Shown: positions 46,669 through 60,106 of the stretch, piece after piece
How positions within the stretch are numbered: the stretch's first letter is position 1
Layout of the letters: each line of letters begins with the position of its first letter
Assembly: GCA_018105865.1 (NCBI GenBank)
Contig: CM030834.1
Span: forward strand, 20,292,219-20,356,218
DNA length: 64,000 nt
Reading direction: 5' to 3'
From: Metaphire vulgaris
Lineage: Eukaryota > Annelida > Clitellata > Crassiclitellata > Megascolecidae
Translations under genes and position numbers: made by a program
Notes under the pieces: generated by a model
The model's database searches: none
Told to the model about the DNA's origin: nothing
What the model saw: the letters and a program-made list of their open reading frames with translations, nothing else

Positions 46669-49600
46669 ATGGAGTCTCGAAGGTCAGCCACGAGATACAA
46701 CCTTCTGGACATCGATGACGGGTTTCTTCGCTGGAAGTCTCCTCAAGGAAGAGCCGCTGAATTCGCCCTCGACCTTGGAACCTCCGATGATCGATCGCAT
46801 ATCGACCTTCGAGAGGATGCATCCGCTGGACTCGCCGATCGATGAGACGCCAGAGTCCTCTGGCAAATATCTTCGTGCGACCTTACCTCGCACGGATCGT
46901 CCTTCAGCCAAACGACAGTTCATGAAGCCTGGCAAGTTCGATGGTACGGGCTCCTTGGAATCATTTCTACGTCAATTCGAAGTGTGCGCCGAGCATAATC
47001 AGTGGACGACGAAGGAGAAGACAGACTTTCTTCAATGCTCGCTGGAGAGGTCAGCTGTCCAGCTCCTCTGGGACTTTGGGTCACGCGCGGACGTTGCGTA
47101 CGAGGACTTAGTAGAACGGTTGCGACAAAGGTACGGCCTTGAATCGCAGGCTGAAACGTTTCGTACACAGCTAAGATGTAGACGACAGAAGGACAGGGAA
47201 AGCTTAGCGGACTTGTTACACGACATTCGAAGGCTGGTGACCTTGGCCTATCCGGCTCCAGCTAGCGAGACGACCGAGGCCATAGCTCGCGACGCGTTCT
47301 TAGATGCCATGCGTGATTTTGACCTCTCGTTGAAGGTGCGTGAGAGGGAGCCAAAGTCCTTGGACGAGACCTTCAGGACAGCCGTTCGCCTCGAGACTTA
47401 CAAGAAGTCCTTCGAGATGCAGGACGCTCGGGACAATACACGACGTGAACCCAGACGCCAAGTTCGTTCTACCAGACAGGACGACGCTGTGGTAGAACTC
47501 ACCGCTCAAATGAAAGACTTTATGGAAGTCCAGAGAAGGAATCAAGAACAATGGATGAAATCTATGGAGGAGAAGTTGTTGGCAAGGTCAAACCCTTTCG
47601 AGAGCCGACGTCCGACTGCAGAGGTCGGCAACCAAGGACGCAGACGTGACCTCGCCATGCCCTTTGGCAACACAGCAAGTTGGGGGCACACCCGCGAGCG
47701 ACCCTCCAGAAGCAGGTCATCGTACTGTACGCTGCTACAATTGCCAGCGTCAAGGTCACTTAAGCAAAACTGTCGCCAACCTCGCCGTCAAGAACGAGGT
47801 GGAGCATCCGTTAATTTTAATACGACCTCTAGATCGACTGGAGCAAGCGGACTGCGGTCATTGTATGTGCGGTGCCGTATAAACGGTCAAGGTTGTTTAT
47901 GTCTTTTGGACACAGGGTCAGAGGTGAACTTGATACCTGCTTCCGTAGCAGAAGGGTTGTCACTTGACCACTCAGTCCGCGAACTGTACGCTGCGAACGG
48001 TAGTGTTATCAACATATTGGGAGAAGCGACAACCGAAGTCAAATTCAACGAGCGTTGCAAGAGGAAGGTCACCTTCATCGTCTCCGAGCAAGTGAACGAG
48101 GTCATGCTCGGTATGGAATTCCTCACGACCTTCAAGTGTGGTTTAAGTTTTGCGAAGAAGAAGCTCTTCATTGGGCGTAGCCAACTGCCCTTGATCAGGA
48201 GAGACGGTGTTGGGTGGTGTCGACGTGTACAGGTGTCAAGTCGCATCGAGATCCCACCACTCGCTCAACTTGACGTGCCCTCTAAAATCTTGTGGAGAGG
48301 TGAAAATCCTAAAGAGTCTAACACGTGGATGCTCGAACACAAAGAACTGCGACCCGGAGTTCACGCCGCTCGCGTTCTGCTCGCGGAAGGAACCACCGAT
48401 TCCGTGGTGCGGTTAGTGAATACGAGAGAGGAGCCGACTGTCATTGACGAAAACGAAGTCCTTGGGATCCTACAACCGGTAGAGGTCATCGAACGTCAAC
48501 CGAACTGTGAGGAGACAGTCAGGACTGCCTTGGATCAAGCTGTGGATACTTTGCTCTCCACAGTGGACGAAAGTCTTCCAGAAGATACTAGGGTTCATCT
48601 TGAGGCGCTCGTGCGCGAGTTTCGCGACGTTTTCTCTTTAGAAAAGAATGACCTTGGTCATTGCACGATCACGAAGCATCGCATCGATACGGGGTCAGCG
48701 AGACCCGTGCGGCAACCTCTACGTCCTCAACCAAGGGCGTACCGAGAGGTGATCGACAGTGAGGTAGATCAAATGTTGAGTGGAGGTTTAATCGAACCCG
48801 CCAAAAGCGAGTGGGCCTCCAACGTTGTACTAGCGAAGAAGAAGGACGGGACCTTGAGATTCTGTCTAGATTATCGTTCGTTGAATGCAGTCACTAAGGG
48901 AGACGCCTATCCTCTACCTAAGATTAATGATTGCTTGGATGCACTCAGTGGCGCTCGTTGGTTCAGCACGCTAGACTTAAAGAGCGGCTACCATCAAATA
49001 GCTATGGACTCGACGGACGCAGATAAGACTGCCTTCGTTACTAGAAGAGGTTCATTTCGTTGGAAGCGCATGCCGATGGGACTGTCCGGGGCCACGGCGA
49101 CCTTCCAAAGGACAATGGATTTAGTGCTCTCCGGGTTAAATTTCAGCATGTGTCTCGTCTACTTAGACGATGTGATCGTGTTTAGCGATTCGACAGAACA
49201 GCACCTCTTCCGTTTGCGAGAAGTCTTTGAACGGTTGCGGAACGCTCGCCTCAAGCTCAAGGTCGAAAAATGTCGGTTGATGAACCGCAAGGTTAATTTT
49301 TTGGGACATGTAATTTCCGACGAAGGGGTTGCTATGGACGAGGGAAAGATCGAAAGGGTCATGTCTTGGCCCGCCCCCACTAACTTGAAGGAGCTGCGTG
49401 CCTTTCTAGGACTCTGCTCCTATTATCGCCGTTTCATCCCCAACTTCGCCGGTATAACTGACAATCTCAGTCAACTCACACGCAAGAATGTGAAGTTCGA
49501 ATGGAACTCTAAAAGACAAGCGTCCTTCGATTTTCTCAAGCAAAAGTTAGGATCCGCACCAATATTAGGGCTGCCTAACGACAATGACGAATTCGTCCTT

Positions 49601-51545
49601 GACACAGACGCGTCCGAATTCGCTATCGGAGCTGTCCTCTCCCAGAGACAAGACGGACAGGAAGTGGTCTTGGCGTATGGGAGCAGGTTATTGTCGCGCG
49701 CCGAGAGAAATTATTGTACCACGAGGAGGGAACTTCTCGCAGTTGTTTATTTTCTCAAATACTTTAAGACGTACTTGTTAGGAAGACCTTTCTGTCTAAG
49801 GACAGACCACGCAGCATTGCAATGGCTCCAGAGGACGCCTGATCCTATCGGTCAACAGGCCAGATGGCAAGAACGCTTGTCTGAGTTCAGATTTAAGATT
49901 TTACACAGACCAGGTAGATCCCATCAGAACGCCGACGGGATGTCTCGACGACCTCCACCATGTGAAGAAGTCGTCGTCGCCGCAGTAACATCAGCTCCGC
50001 CTATGGTAGAGAACGACCTTCACCTGGCCGAAGAGCAAGGTAAAGATCCGTTACTGATGAAGGTTCGCGATTGGATCGCCTACGGCGCTCCCAATTTGGT
50101 CGATATATTAACGGACGACGAAGCAACCAAGACTCTTTGGCATGTCCGTGAACAAATGTCCTTGGAGGATGGAGTGCTCTACCGTACTCGACCCGATGGG
50201 ACACGGCAGATCATCCTTCCCAAATCGTTGCGTCGGAACTTTCTTCATCTTTGTCACACCGGAATGACTGGAGGTCATATGGGTGTACGTCGCACCCGTG
50301 CTCAAGTTCGACGACGAGCCTTTTGGCCAGGGTGGTCCAAGGACACCCAATTGTTTTGTAAATCCTGTGAAGAATGTTCCAGGTATCGTCAAGGGAAACC
50401 CCCCAAAACAAGGGAACTTCACCCATTGTTGTGTGGGGCCCCCTGGGAAGTTTTGTCAGTAGATGTGACTGGACCTCACCCAAGGTCAAGTAGAGGTCAC
50501 GTGTACATTCTAACTATGATGGACTACTTCACGAAGTTCGTGGAGGCAGTTCCTATACGTAATCAAGAGGCCACCACGTTGGTTAGAGCGATAGTTGAGA
50601 AGATCTGCGCCGTGTGGAACGCCGCTTAGAATCTTGTCCGACCGTGGACCATCGTTCGAATCTGAGGTATTCCAAGAGATGTGTCACATGTTAGGCATTG
50701 AGAAGATTCGTACTACCAGTTACGAGCCAAGGACAAACGGTCTTGTCGAGCGATACCACCGAACCATGAATACCATGATAGGGAAAATGGTGTCGGATAA
50801 CCATCGTGACTGGCACGAGGTCCTCCCCATGGTCACAGCCGCCTACCGGGCCTCCGTGCACGAAAGCACTGGGTTCACTCCCAACTACTTGATCTTCGGG
50901 AGAGAGAACCTTATGCCAGTGGATGTTGTTTATAGAGTGCCTTCATCTAGCGAGACTCCTGACCTTAATGAGTTCGTGCAGAATCTGAAGGACACGCTGA
51001 CCTACTCCTACGAACTCGTTCGTCGTAACCTTGGGGTCGCTACAGAACGTCGGAAGAGGAAATACGACATGAACGTACGCACGCAACGTTTTACAGTAGG
51101 CGACAAGGTGTGGGTATTTATACCGCGGAGACGCCGAGGTCATTACCCTAAGTGGGAGCGGTATTATCAAGGTCCCTTCGAGATCATCGAGCAAACTGGC
51201 CCTTTGAACTTTAAGGTGCGCAAGTTGCCCAGAGGGCGCATGTTCGTGACACATGTTGATAAGCTCACGCCCTACCGAGCAATTACAGATGAAGAATCGT
51301 CCAATCCGAGTTCGGGACAACCGGAGGACGTGGTGCCAAGGAGAACGATTTCCGAGTCCGATTGCGGGGAACCACCGTTGAACCAGGTCCCCAGAATAGA
51401 GGAAGAAGCTGTAGTGGGCCCCGATGAAACGCGGTCGCCCGAAGCCACCACCGAGATCGATGAGGCACGCCACTCGCCTGGACGACGTAACGTCTTGCGT
51501 CCACGCGTTAATCTTCGTAAACCTCCTCGATATCGCGACGACTAA
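46669..51545 (+). CDS. Element G gag-pol (best copy; a few frameshifts)
   Basis: This is one fused reading frame of about 1,625 codons in origin. Gag capsid lies at about 46922-47400 and the CCHC knuckle at 47730-47771. Protease DTG is at 47906, RT YLDD at 49160-49171, and RNase H at about 49560-49930 (DTDAS, RRELLA, RTDHA). The integrase HHCC zinc site lies at about 50240-50390, its D-D-E at 50462, 50640 and 50748, and GPY/F at about 51150-51230. A disordered acidic/basic tail ends RYRDD. A long uninterrupted ORF runs 46715-50629. Breaks are an extra T near 46722, a pair of opposing one-base indels around the CCHC (about 47662 and 47767), and a 2-bp loss near 50617. There is no env and no chromodomain. 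The order PR-RT-RH-IN defines Ty3/Gypsy. Confidence 0.9.
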
Positions 51546-51756
51546 AAGGCGATGACTTGATAACCTTCGCCTCAGCTGACGGCCTAGTACTCACGATGCT
51601 CGATAGCAAAGCAGGCCGCAACATTCAAAATGAATGGATGTTTCTAGCGTTCTCGCCCACATTTAACTTTCTGATTCACCTACCTGTGACGATCCCACTT
51701 CGCATAGAATCTCTTGTATCAACCGAGGGCGGTTGATGTCCTAAGTTAGAGGGCAT
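51546..51756 (+). other. Element G 3' untranslated region and polypurine tract
   Basis: About 210 bp of non-coding DNA ending AAGTTAGAGGGCAT directly before the 3' LTR. Other copies read AGTTGGGGGCAT here. The purine run is the expected plus-strand primer, weakened in this copy by substitutions. Confidence 0.7.
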
Positions 51757-53266
51757 TGTGGCGAATTTTTATTTTTAAAGCTTGATACGTTCGCATTATA
51801 GCGAAATCAGTCGCTACGCGGCGCCACGATTCATTATTCTCGCTTAACGTTCGTCCTCTTCATAACTTTCCCGTTCGAAGAATTTGTACTCGAACGCACG
51901 CTCATAATTAACTCCACCTGGAAAACTAACGGAAAATCCTCCTTTCCGTCGCACTGCACTAACCTGATCGAATCGCCAAAGGCTGGAACTCGCCATGAAC
52001 ACACCTCGCGTTAACCAACTCAGACTATGGCCATTTTCCTTGCATTGGCGCTTCCTCGTTTATTCGGTAGGCGTCGCCTTTAACTGATTTACACGGAATG
52101 AATAGGCCTCAAAGAAGAATGTTCATTCGGATTCGAACCCCTCACCCTACGGAGGACTATTCGACCACTATTATGTGACAAAAAGTCGCCAGTAACTATG
52201 TATATAGTGCTCACTAGGTGGCACTACGCGTTACGAAACAGCAACGAATTGGAGATTCGCAATTTACACTCCTTTTCTTAGCAAGCTCCGGTTCTTATCT
52301 CCTGCCTCTTCCAATATTAAGGGCCGATCGTGCTAGGCTATTGCCCAGCGTCCGGAACGATCGTTTTCTGGTGAGCCTTGCAAACTCTCCAGTCCCAGGC
52401 TAAGGTCTGTGGCATTACATACACGGCTGCGGCCACTCTGTGCCCTTGCGAGGTCACTCATTCAGCATACATACACGGCTGCGGCCTCTCGGTGTCCTTG
52501 CGAGGTCACCCATTCAGCATACATACACGGCTGCGGCCTCTCGGTGTCCTTGCGAGGTCACCCATTCAGCATACATACACAGCTGCGGCTACTCTGTGCC
52601 CTTGCGAGGTCACTCATTCAGCATACATACACAGCTGCGGCTACTCTGTGCCCTTGCGAGGTCACTCATTCAGCATACATACACGGCTGCGGCCTCTCGG
52701 TGCCCTTGCGAGGTCACCCATTCAGCATACATTACACAGCTGCGGCTTTTCTGTGTCCTTGCGAGGACACTCACTGACTTCGGTCAATACTTGTGACAGG
52801 TAGTCGCCGTGAAACTCTTGTTTTGCGTTAGGTCGAATATTTAAAGGTCATGACATTGTTCTCTAAATCTTTATGTATTGTTTATTAATTGCTGCTTAAA
52901 GGTCATTGTAGAAAAGTCATAACATCTGTTGCAGGTCAAAGACGTTTTCGACCTCGATTTGAATAGCTTATAAGCCTGTTGCGACCTCTGGACGCTCGTT
53001 CTGTAGTTGAAGGTTAAACTCGTTATTGACACTTGTTATCGACCTTTAGAATAAGACGTGGAGATTCAAGGTTACATTTCTTAGGTTTCTGTTCTTCATT
53101 CGATATCATTGTTTAGTGCTTAAAGGTCATCGTAGAAAGGTCGCAACATATCTGTTGCCGGTCAAAGACGTACTCGACCTCGATTTGAATAGCTTGTAAG
53201 TCTGTTGCGACCTCTGGATGCTCGTTCTGTAGTTGAAGGTTAAACCTGTTATTGACACTTGTATTC
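51757..53266 (+). mobile_element. LTR G3: 3' LTR of element G, 3'-truncated
   Basis: It starts TGTGGCGAATTT and has a minisatellite of about seven units (52416-52768). It is cut inside the second 226-bp subrepeat at GTATTC (53266), where minus-strand pol of internal H begins. About 0.6 kb of the LTR 3' end is lost. Confidence 0.92.
52416..52768 (+). repeat. 52-bp minisatellite in LTR G3 (about 7 units)
   Basis: One unit fewer than the 5' LTR of the same element (about 8). The LTR pair has therefore changed copy number since insertion, or the two ends are not a true pair. Confidence 0.95.
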
Positions 53267-56200
53267 TTAAAGTTCAAAGGGCCAGTTTGCTCGATGATCT
53301 CGAAGGGACCTTGATAATACCGCTCCCACTTAGGGTAATGACCTCGGCGTCTCCGCGGTATAAATACCCACACCTTGTCGCCTACTGTAAAACGTTGCGT
53401 GCGTACGTTCATGTCGTATTTCCTCTTCCGACGTTCTGTAGCGACCCCAAGGTTACGACGAACGAGTTCGTAGGAGTAGGTCAGCGTGTCCTTCAGATTC
53501 TGCACGAACTCATTAAGGTCAGAGTCTCGCTAGATGAAGGCACTCTATAAACAACATCCACTGGCATAAGGTTCTCTCTCCCGAAGATCAAGTAGTTGGG
53601 AGTGAACCCAGTGCTTTCGTGCACGGAGGCCCGGTAGGCGGCTGTGACCATGGGGGACCTCGTGCCAGTCACGATGGTTATCCGACACCATTTTCCCTAT
53701 CATGGTATTCATGGTTCGGTGGTATCGCTCGACAAGACCGTTTGTCCTTGGCTCGTAACTGGTAGTACGAATCTTCTCAATGCCTAACATGTGACATCTC
53801 TCTGGAATACCTCAGATTCGAACGATGGTCCACGGTCGGACAAGATTCTAAGCGGCGTTCCATACACGGCGCAGATCTTCTCAACTATCGCTCTAGCCAA
53901 CGTGGTGGCCTCTTGATTACGTATGGGGAACTGCCTCCACGAACTTCGTGAAGTAGTCCATCATAGTTAGAACGTACACGTGACCTCTACTTGACCTTGG
54001 GTGAGGTCCAGTCACGTCTACTGACAAAACTTCCCAGGGGGCCCCACACAACACTGGGTGAAGTTTACCTTGTTTCGGGGTTTTCCCTGACGATACCTGG
54101 AACATTCTTCACAGGATTTACAAAATAAATGGGTGTCCTTGGACCACCCCCTGGCCAAAAAGGCTCGTCGTCGAACTTGAGCACGGGTGCGACGTACACC
54201 CATATGACCTCCAGTCATTCCGGTGTGACAAAGACGCAGAAAGTTCCGACGCAACGATTTGGGAAGGATGATCTGCCGTGCCCATCGGGTCGAGTACGGT
54301 AGAGCACTCCATCCTCCAAGGACATTTGTTCACGGACATGCCAAAGAGTCTTGGTAGCTTCGTCGTCCGTTAATATATCGACCAAATTGGGAGCGCCGTA
54401 GGCGATCCAATCGCGAACCTTCATCAGTAACGGATCTTTACCTTGCTCTTCGGCCAGGTGAAGGTCGTTCTCTACCATAGGCGGAGCTGATGTTACTGCG
54501 GCGACGACGACTTCTTCACATGGTGGAGGTCGTCGAGACATCCCGTCGGCGTTCTGATGGGATCTACCTGGTCTGTGTAAAATCTTAAATCTGAACTCAG
54601 ACAAGCGTTCTTGCCATCTGGCCTGTTGACCGATAGGATCAGGCGTCCTCTGGAGCCATTGCAATGCTGCGTGGTCTGTTCTTAGACAGAAAGGTCTTCC
54701 TAACAAGTACGTCTTAAAGTATTTGAGAAAATAAACAACTGCGAGTTTCCCTCCTCGTGGTACAATAATTTCTCTCGGCGCGCGACAATAACCTGCTCCC
54801 ATACGCCAAGACCACTTCCTGTCCGTCTTGTCTCTGGGAGAGGACAGCTCCGATAGCGAATTCGGACGCGTCTGTGTCAAGGACGAATTCGTCATTGTCG
54901 TTAGGGGCAGCCCTAATATTGGTGCGGATCCTAACTTTTGCTTGAGAAAATCGAAGGACGCTTGTCTTTTAGAGTTCCATTCGAACTTCACATTCTTGCG
55001 TGTGAGTTGACTGAGATTGTCAGTTATACCGGCGAAGTTGGGGATGAAACGGCGATAATAGGAGCAGAGTCCTAGAAAGGCACGCAGCTCCTTCAAGTTA
55101 GTGGGGGCGGGCCAAGACATGACCCTTTCGATCTTTCCTCGTCCATAGCAACCCCTTCGTCGGAAATTACATGTCCCAAAAAATTAACCTTGCGGTTCAT
55201 CAACCGACATTTTTTCGACCTTGAGCTTGAGGCGAGCGTTCCGCAACCGTTCAAAGACTTCTCGCAAACGGAAGAGGTGCTGTTCTGTCGAATCGCTAAA
55301 CACGATCACATCGTCTAAGTAGACGAGACACATGCTGAAATTTAACCCACTGAGCACTAAATCCATTGTCCTTGGAAGGTCGCCGTGGCCCCGGACAGTC
55401 CCATCGGCATGCGCTTCCAACGAAATGAACCTCTTCTAGTAACGAAGGCAGTCTTATCTGCGTCCGTCGAGTCCATAGCTATTTGATGGTAGCCGCTCTT
55501 TAAGTCTAGCGTGCTGAACCAACGAGCGCCACTGAGGGCATCCAAGCAATCATTAATCTTAGGTAGAGGATAGGCGTCTCCCTTAGTGACTGCATTCAAC
55601 GAACGATAATCTAGACAGAATCTCAAGGTCCCGTCCTTCTTCTTCGCTAGTACAACGTTGGAGGCCCACTCGCTTTTGGCGGGTTCGATTAAACCTCCAC
55701 TCAACATTTGATCTACCTCACTGTCGATCACCTCTCGGTACGCCCTTGGTTGAGGACGTAGAGGTTGCCGCACGGGTCTCGCTGACCCCGTATCGATGCG
55801 ATGCTTCGTGATCGTGCAATGACCAAGGTCATTCTTTTCTAAAGAGAAAACGTCGCGAAACTCGCGCACGAGCGCCTCAAGATGAACCCTAGTATCTTCT
55901 GGAAGACTTTCGTCCACTGTGGAGAGCAAAGTATCCACAGCTTGATCCAAGGCAGTCCTGACTGTCTCCTCACAGTTCGGTTGACGTTCGATGACCTCTA
56001 CCGGTTGTAGGATCCCAAGGACTTCGTTTTCGTCAATGACAGTCGGCTCCTCTCTCGTATTCACTAACCGCACCACGGAATCGGTGGTTCCTTCCGCGAG
56101 CAGAACGCGAGCGGCGTGAACTCCGGGTCGCAGTTCTTTGTGTTCGAGCATCCACGTGTTAGACTCTTTAGGATTTTCACCTCTCCACAAGATTTTAGAG

Positions 56201-57808
56201 GGCACGTCAAGTTGAGCGAGTGGTGGGATCTCGATGCGACTTGACACCTGTACACGTCGACACCACCCAACACCGTCTCTCCTGATCAAGGGCAGTTGGC
56301 TACGCCCAATGAAGAGCTTCTTCTTCGCAAAACTTAAACCACACTTGAAGGTCGTGAGGAATTCCATACCGAGCATGACCTCGTTCACTTGCTCGGAGAC
56401 GATGAAGGTGACCTTCCTCTTGCAACGCTCGTTGAATTTGACTTCGGTTGTCGCTTCTCCCAATATGTTGATAACACTACCGTTCGCAGCGTACAGTTCG
56501 CGGACTGAGTGGTCAAGTGACAACCCTTCTGCTACGGAAGCAGGCATCAAGTTCACCTCTGACCCTGTGTCCAAAAGACATAAACAACCTTGACCGTTTA
56601 TACGGCACCGCACATACAATGACCGCAGTCCGCTTGCTCCAGTCGATCTAGAGGTCGTATTAAAATTAACGGATGCTCCACCTCGTTCTTGACGGCGAGG
56701 TTGGCGACAGTTTTTGCTTAAAGTGACCTTGACGCTGGCAATTGTAGCAGCGTACAGTACGATGACCTGCTTCTGGAGGGTCGCTCATGGGTGTGCCCCA
56801 ACTTGCTGTGTTGCCAAGGGCATGGCGAGGTCACGTCTGCGTCCTGGTTGCCGACCTCTGCAGTCGGACGTCGGCTCTCGAAAGGGTTTGACCTTGCCAA
56901 CAACTTCTCCTCCATAGATTTCATCCATTGTTCTTGATTCCTTCTCTGGACTTCCATAAAGTCTTTCATTTGAGCGGTGAGTTCTACCACAGCGTCGTCC
57001 TGTCTGGTAGAACGAACTTGGCGTCTGGGTTCACGTCGTGTATTGTCCTGAGCGTCCTGCATCTCGAAGGACTTCTTGTAAGTCTCGAGGCGAACGGCTG
57101 TCCTGAAGGTCTCGTCCAAGGACTTTGGCTCCTCTCACGCACCTTCAACGAGAGGTCAAAATCACGCATGGCATCTAAGAACGCGTCGCGAGCTATGGCC
57201 TCAGTCGTCTCGCTAGCTGGAGCCGGATAGGCCAAGGTCACCAGCCTTCGAATGTCGTGTAACAAGTCTGCCAAGCTTTCTCTGTCCTTCTGTCGTCTAC
57301 ACCTTAGCTGTGTACGAAACGTTTCAGCCTGCGATTCAAGGCCGTACCTTTGTCGTAACCGTTCTACTAAGTCCTCGTACGCAACGTCCGCGCGTGACCC
57401 AAAGTCCCAGAGGAGCTGGACAGCTGACCTCTCCAGCGAGCATTGAAGAAAGTCTGTCTTCTCCTTCGTCGTCCACTGATTATGCTCGGCGCACACTTCG
57501 AATTGACGTAGAAATGATTCCAAGGAGCCCGTACCATCGAACTTGCCAGGCTTCATGAACTGTCGTTTGGCTGAAGGACGATCCGTGCGAGTAAGGTCGC
57601 ACGAAGATATTTTGCCAGAGGACTCTGGCGTCTCATCGATCGGTGAGTCCAACGGATGCATCCTCTCGAAGGTCGATATGCGATCGATCATCGGAGGTTC
57701 CAAGGTCGAGGGCGAATTCAGCGGCTCTTCCTTGAGGAGACTTCCAGCGAAGAACCCGTCATCGATGTCCAGAAGGTTGTATTTCGTGGCTGACCTTCGA
57801 GACTCCAT
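53267..57808 (-). pseudogene. Internal H gag-pol, C-terminus lost, frameshifted
   Basis: The gag start is at 57808-57806. Gag reads 57808-56984 and 57119-56718, PR to RT 56619-55357, the YLDD part 55420-55184, RT end and RNase H 55120-54215, and integrase in pieces 54254-53545 and 53505-53267. The pol tail after the GPY/F start is missing because of the junction with LTR G3. Several one-base indels lie near 57130, 56720, 55375, 55130, 54750, 54240 and 53925. Confidence 0.9.
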
Positions 57809-57950
57809 AATGCAGATGATTATAGTTCAATGTTATTAACAAGTTCACACAAATGAATGTCAGCAAACAAATGTTAGAGGACAATAGAAGGTGACTTCAA
57901 TTTCAATGTCACCTTGACCTGAAGTATACTAAAAAATTCACAAGCACTGG

Positions 57951-57968
57951 ACCCCACTTCTGGTACCA
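57951..57968 (-). other. Primer-binding site of element H
   Basis: Reverse complement of ACCCCACTTCTGGTACCA, identical to that of G and J, 2 bp from LTR H/I. The leader between it and the gag start holds the conserved hairpin (57892-57919). Confidence 0.75.
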
Positions 57969-57970
57969 AT

Positions 57971-60106
57971 TGTTGCGAAATCCGCTAATTGACCCCTGAT
58001 GAAAGGTTAAGGACAAAGAGGGAAATCGTGCGTTAAACTTGGGCCCCCGTCCCGATCTGAGACAGCCCGTGCTTGTGAAAGACAGAACGACCTTTTAATT
58101 TAAGAACTTAACTTTATTATAAACATAACAATAAGAAGGTCATTTACTGGCGAACTTAATCAAGAACACGACTTTCAACGATTATGCAAGTAACCTTGGC
58201 GAAGGACAAATACAAATGATCATGAGTGATCCCGGAGGACAAGGAGGCAACGTCAGGTAAGGCAATCGACAAAACAAAGACTTAACTCTATATCAGTCAA
58301 CATTCAAATAACAACACATTAGAGTGTTCGATATTGGAGGAGGGCATTTGAAGGTTAACATAACTAACACTGGAATAATGCATCGCAAGTCAGTACGACA
58401 TCCACTGTGAACGATTAATCAGAGGTTAAATTTATGAGTGTGACCTTCGAGTAATCAACTTCAAGTCGAAGTTAATATCGAATGACGACGAAGAACAGAA
58501 ATCTAAGAAATGCAACCTTAATTCTTTACGTCTTATTCTAAAGGTCGAATACAAGTGTCAATAACGAGTTTAACCTTCAACTACAGAACGAGCGTCCAGA
58601 GAGGTCGCAACAGACTTACAAGCTATTCAAATCGAGGTCGAGTACGTCTTTGACCGGCAACAGATATGTTGCGACCTTTCTACGATGACCTTTAAGCACT
58701 AAACAATGATATCGAATGAAGAACAGAAACCTAAGAAATGTAACCTTGAATCTCCACGTCTTATTCTAAAGGTCAATAACAAAGTGTCAATAACGAGTTT
58801 AACCTTCAACTACAGAACGAGCGTCCAGAGGTCGCAACAGGCTTATAAGCTATTCAAATCGAGGTCGAGAACGTCTTTGACCTGCAACAGATGTTATGAC
58901 TTTTCTACAATGACCTTTAAGCAGCAATTAATAAACAATACATAAAGATTTAGGAGAACAATGTCATGACCTTTAAATATTTGACCTAACGCAAACAAGA
59001 GTTTCACGGCGACTACCTGTCACAAGTATTGACCGAAGTCAGTGGTGTCCTCGCAAGGACACAGAAAGCCGCAGCTGTGTAATGTATGCTGAATGGGTGA
59101 CCTCACCAAGGGCACCGAGGCTCGCAGCCGTGTATGTATGCTGAATGAGTGACCTCGCAAGGGCACAGAGTAGCCCGCAGCTGTGTATGTATGCTGAATG
59201 GGTGACCTCGCAAGGACACCGAGAGGCCGCAGCCGTGTATGTATGCTGAATGGGTGACCTCGCAAGGACACCGAGAGGCCGCAGCCGTGTATGTATGCTG
59301 AATGGGTGACCTCGCAAAGGACACCGAGGCCGCAGCCGTGTATGTATGCTGAATGGGTGACCTCGCAAGGACACCGAGAGGCCGCAGCCGTGTATGTATG
59401 CTGAATGGGTGACCTCGCAAGGACACCGAGAGGCCGCAGCCGTGTATGTAATGCCACAGGCCTTAGCCTGGGACTGGAGAGTTTGCAAGGCTCACCAGAA
59501 ACGATCGTTCCGACGCTGGGCAACAGCCCAGCACGATCGGCCCTTAATATTGGAAGAGGCAGGAGATAAGAACTCCGGAGCTTGCTGAAAAGGAGTGTAA
59601 ATTGCGAATCTCCAATTCGTTGCTGTTTCATGTGCGCGTAGTGCCACCTAGTGAGCACTATATACATAGTTACTGGCGACTTTTTGTCACATAATAGTGG
59701 TCGAATAGTCCTCCGTAGGGTGAGGGTTCGAATCCGAATGAACATTCTTCTTTGAGGCCTATTCATTCCGTGTAAATCAGTTAAAGGCGACGCCTACCGA
59801 ATAAACGAGGAAGCGCCAATGCAAGGAAATGGCCATAGTCTGAGTTGGTTAACGCGAGGTGTGTTCATGGCGAGTTCCAGCCTTTGGCGATTCGATCAGG
59901 TTAGTGCAGTGCGACGGAAAGGAGGATTTTCCGTTAGTTTTCAGGTGGAGTTAATTGAGAGCGTGCGTTCGAGTACAAATTCTTCGAACGGGGAAAGTTA
60001 TGAAGAGGACGAACGTTAAGCGAGAATAATGAATCGTGGCGCCGCGTAGCGACTGATTTCGCTATAATGCGAACGTATCAAGCTTTAAAAATAAAAATTC
60101 GCCACA
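57971..60106 (-). mobile_element. LTR H/I: complete LTR shared by two internals
   Basis: 2,136 bp with canonical ends. A PBS adjoins its left end (5' LTR of H) and a PPT its right end (3' LTR of I), so it lies between two same-strand internals. Minisatellite at 59046-59447, about eight units, including five near-identical CACCGAGAGG-type units in a row. Confidence 0.92.
59046..59447 (-). repeat. 52-bp minisatellite in LTR H/I (about 8 units)
   Basis: More homogeneous than the other arrays: the two subtypes no longer alternate, which points to recent unequal exchange or conversion. Confidence 0.95.

Noticed and set aside
46508..51756. env gene or chromodomain in element G
   Set aside because: Only about 210 bp of non-coding sequence follow pol, and the integrase tail lacks chromodomain aromatic residues.
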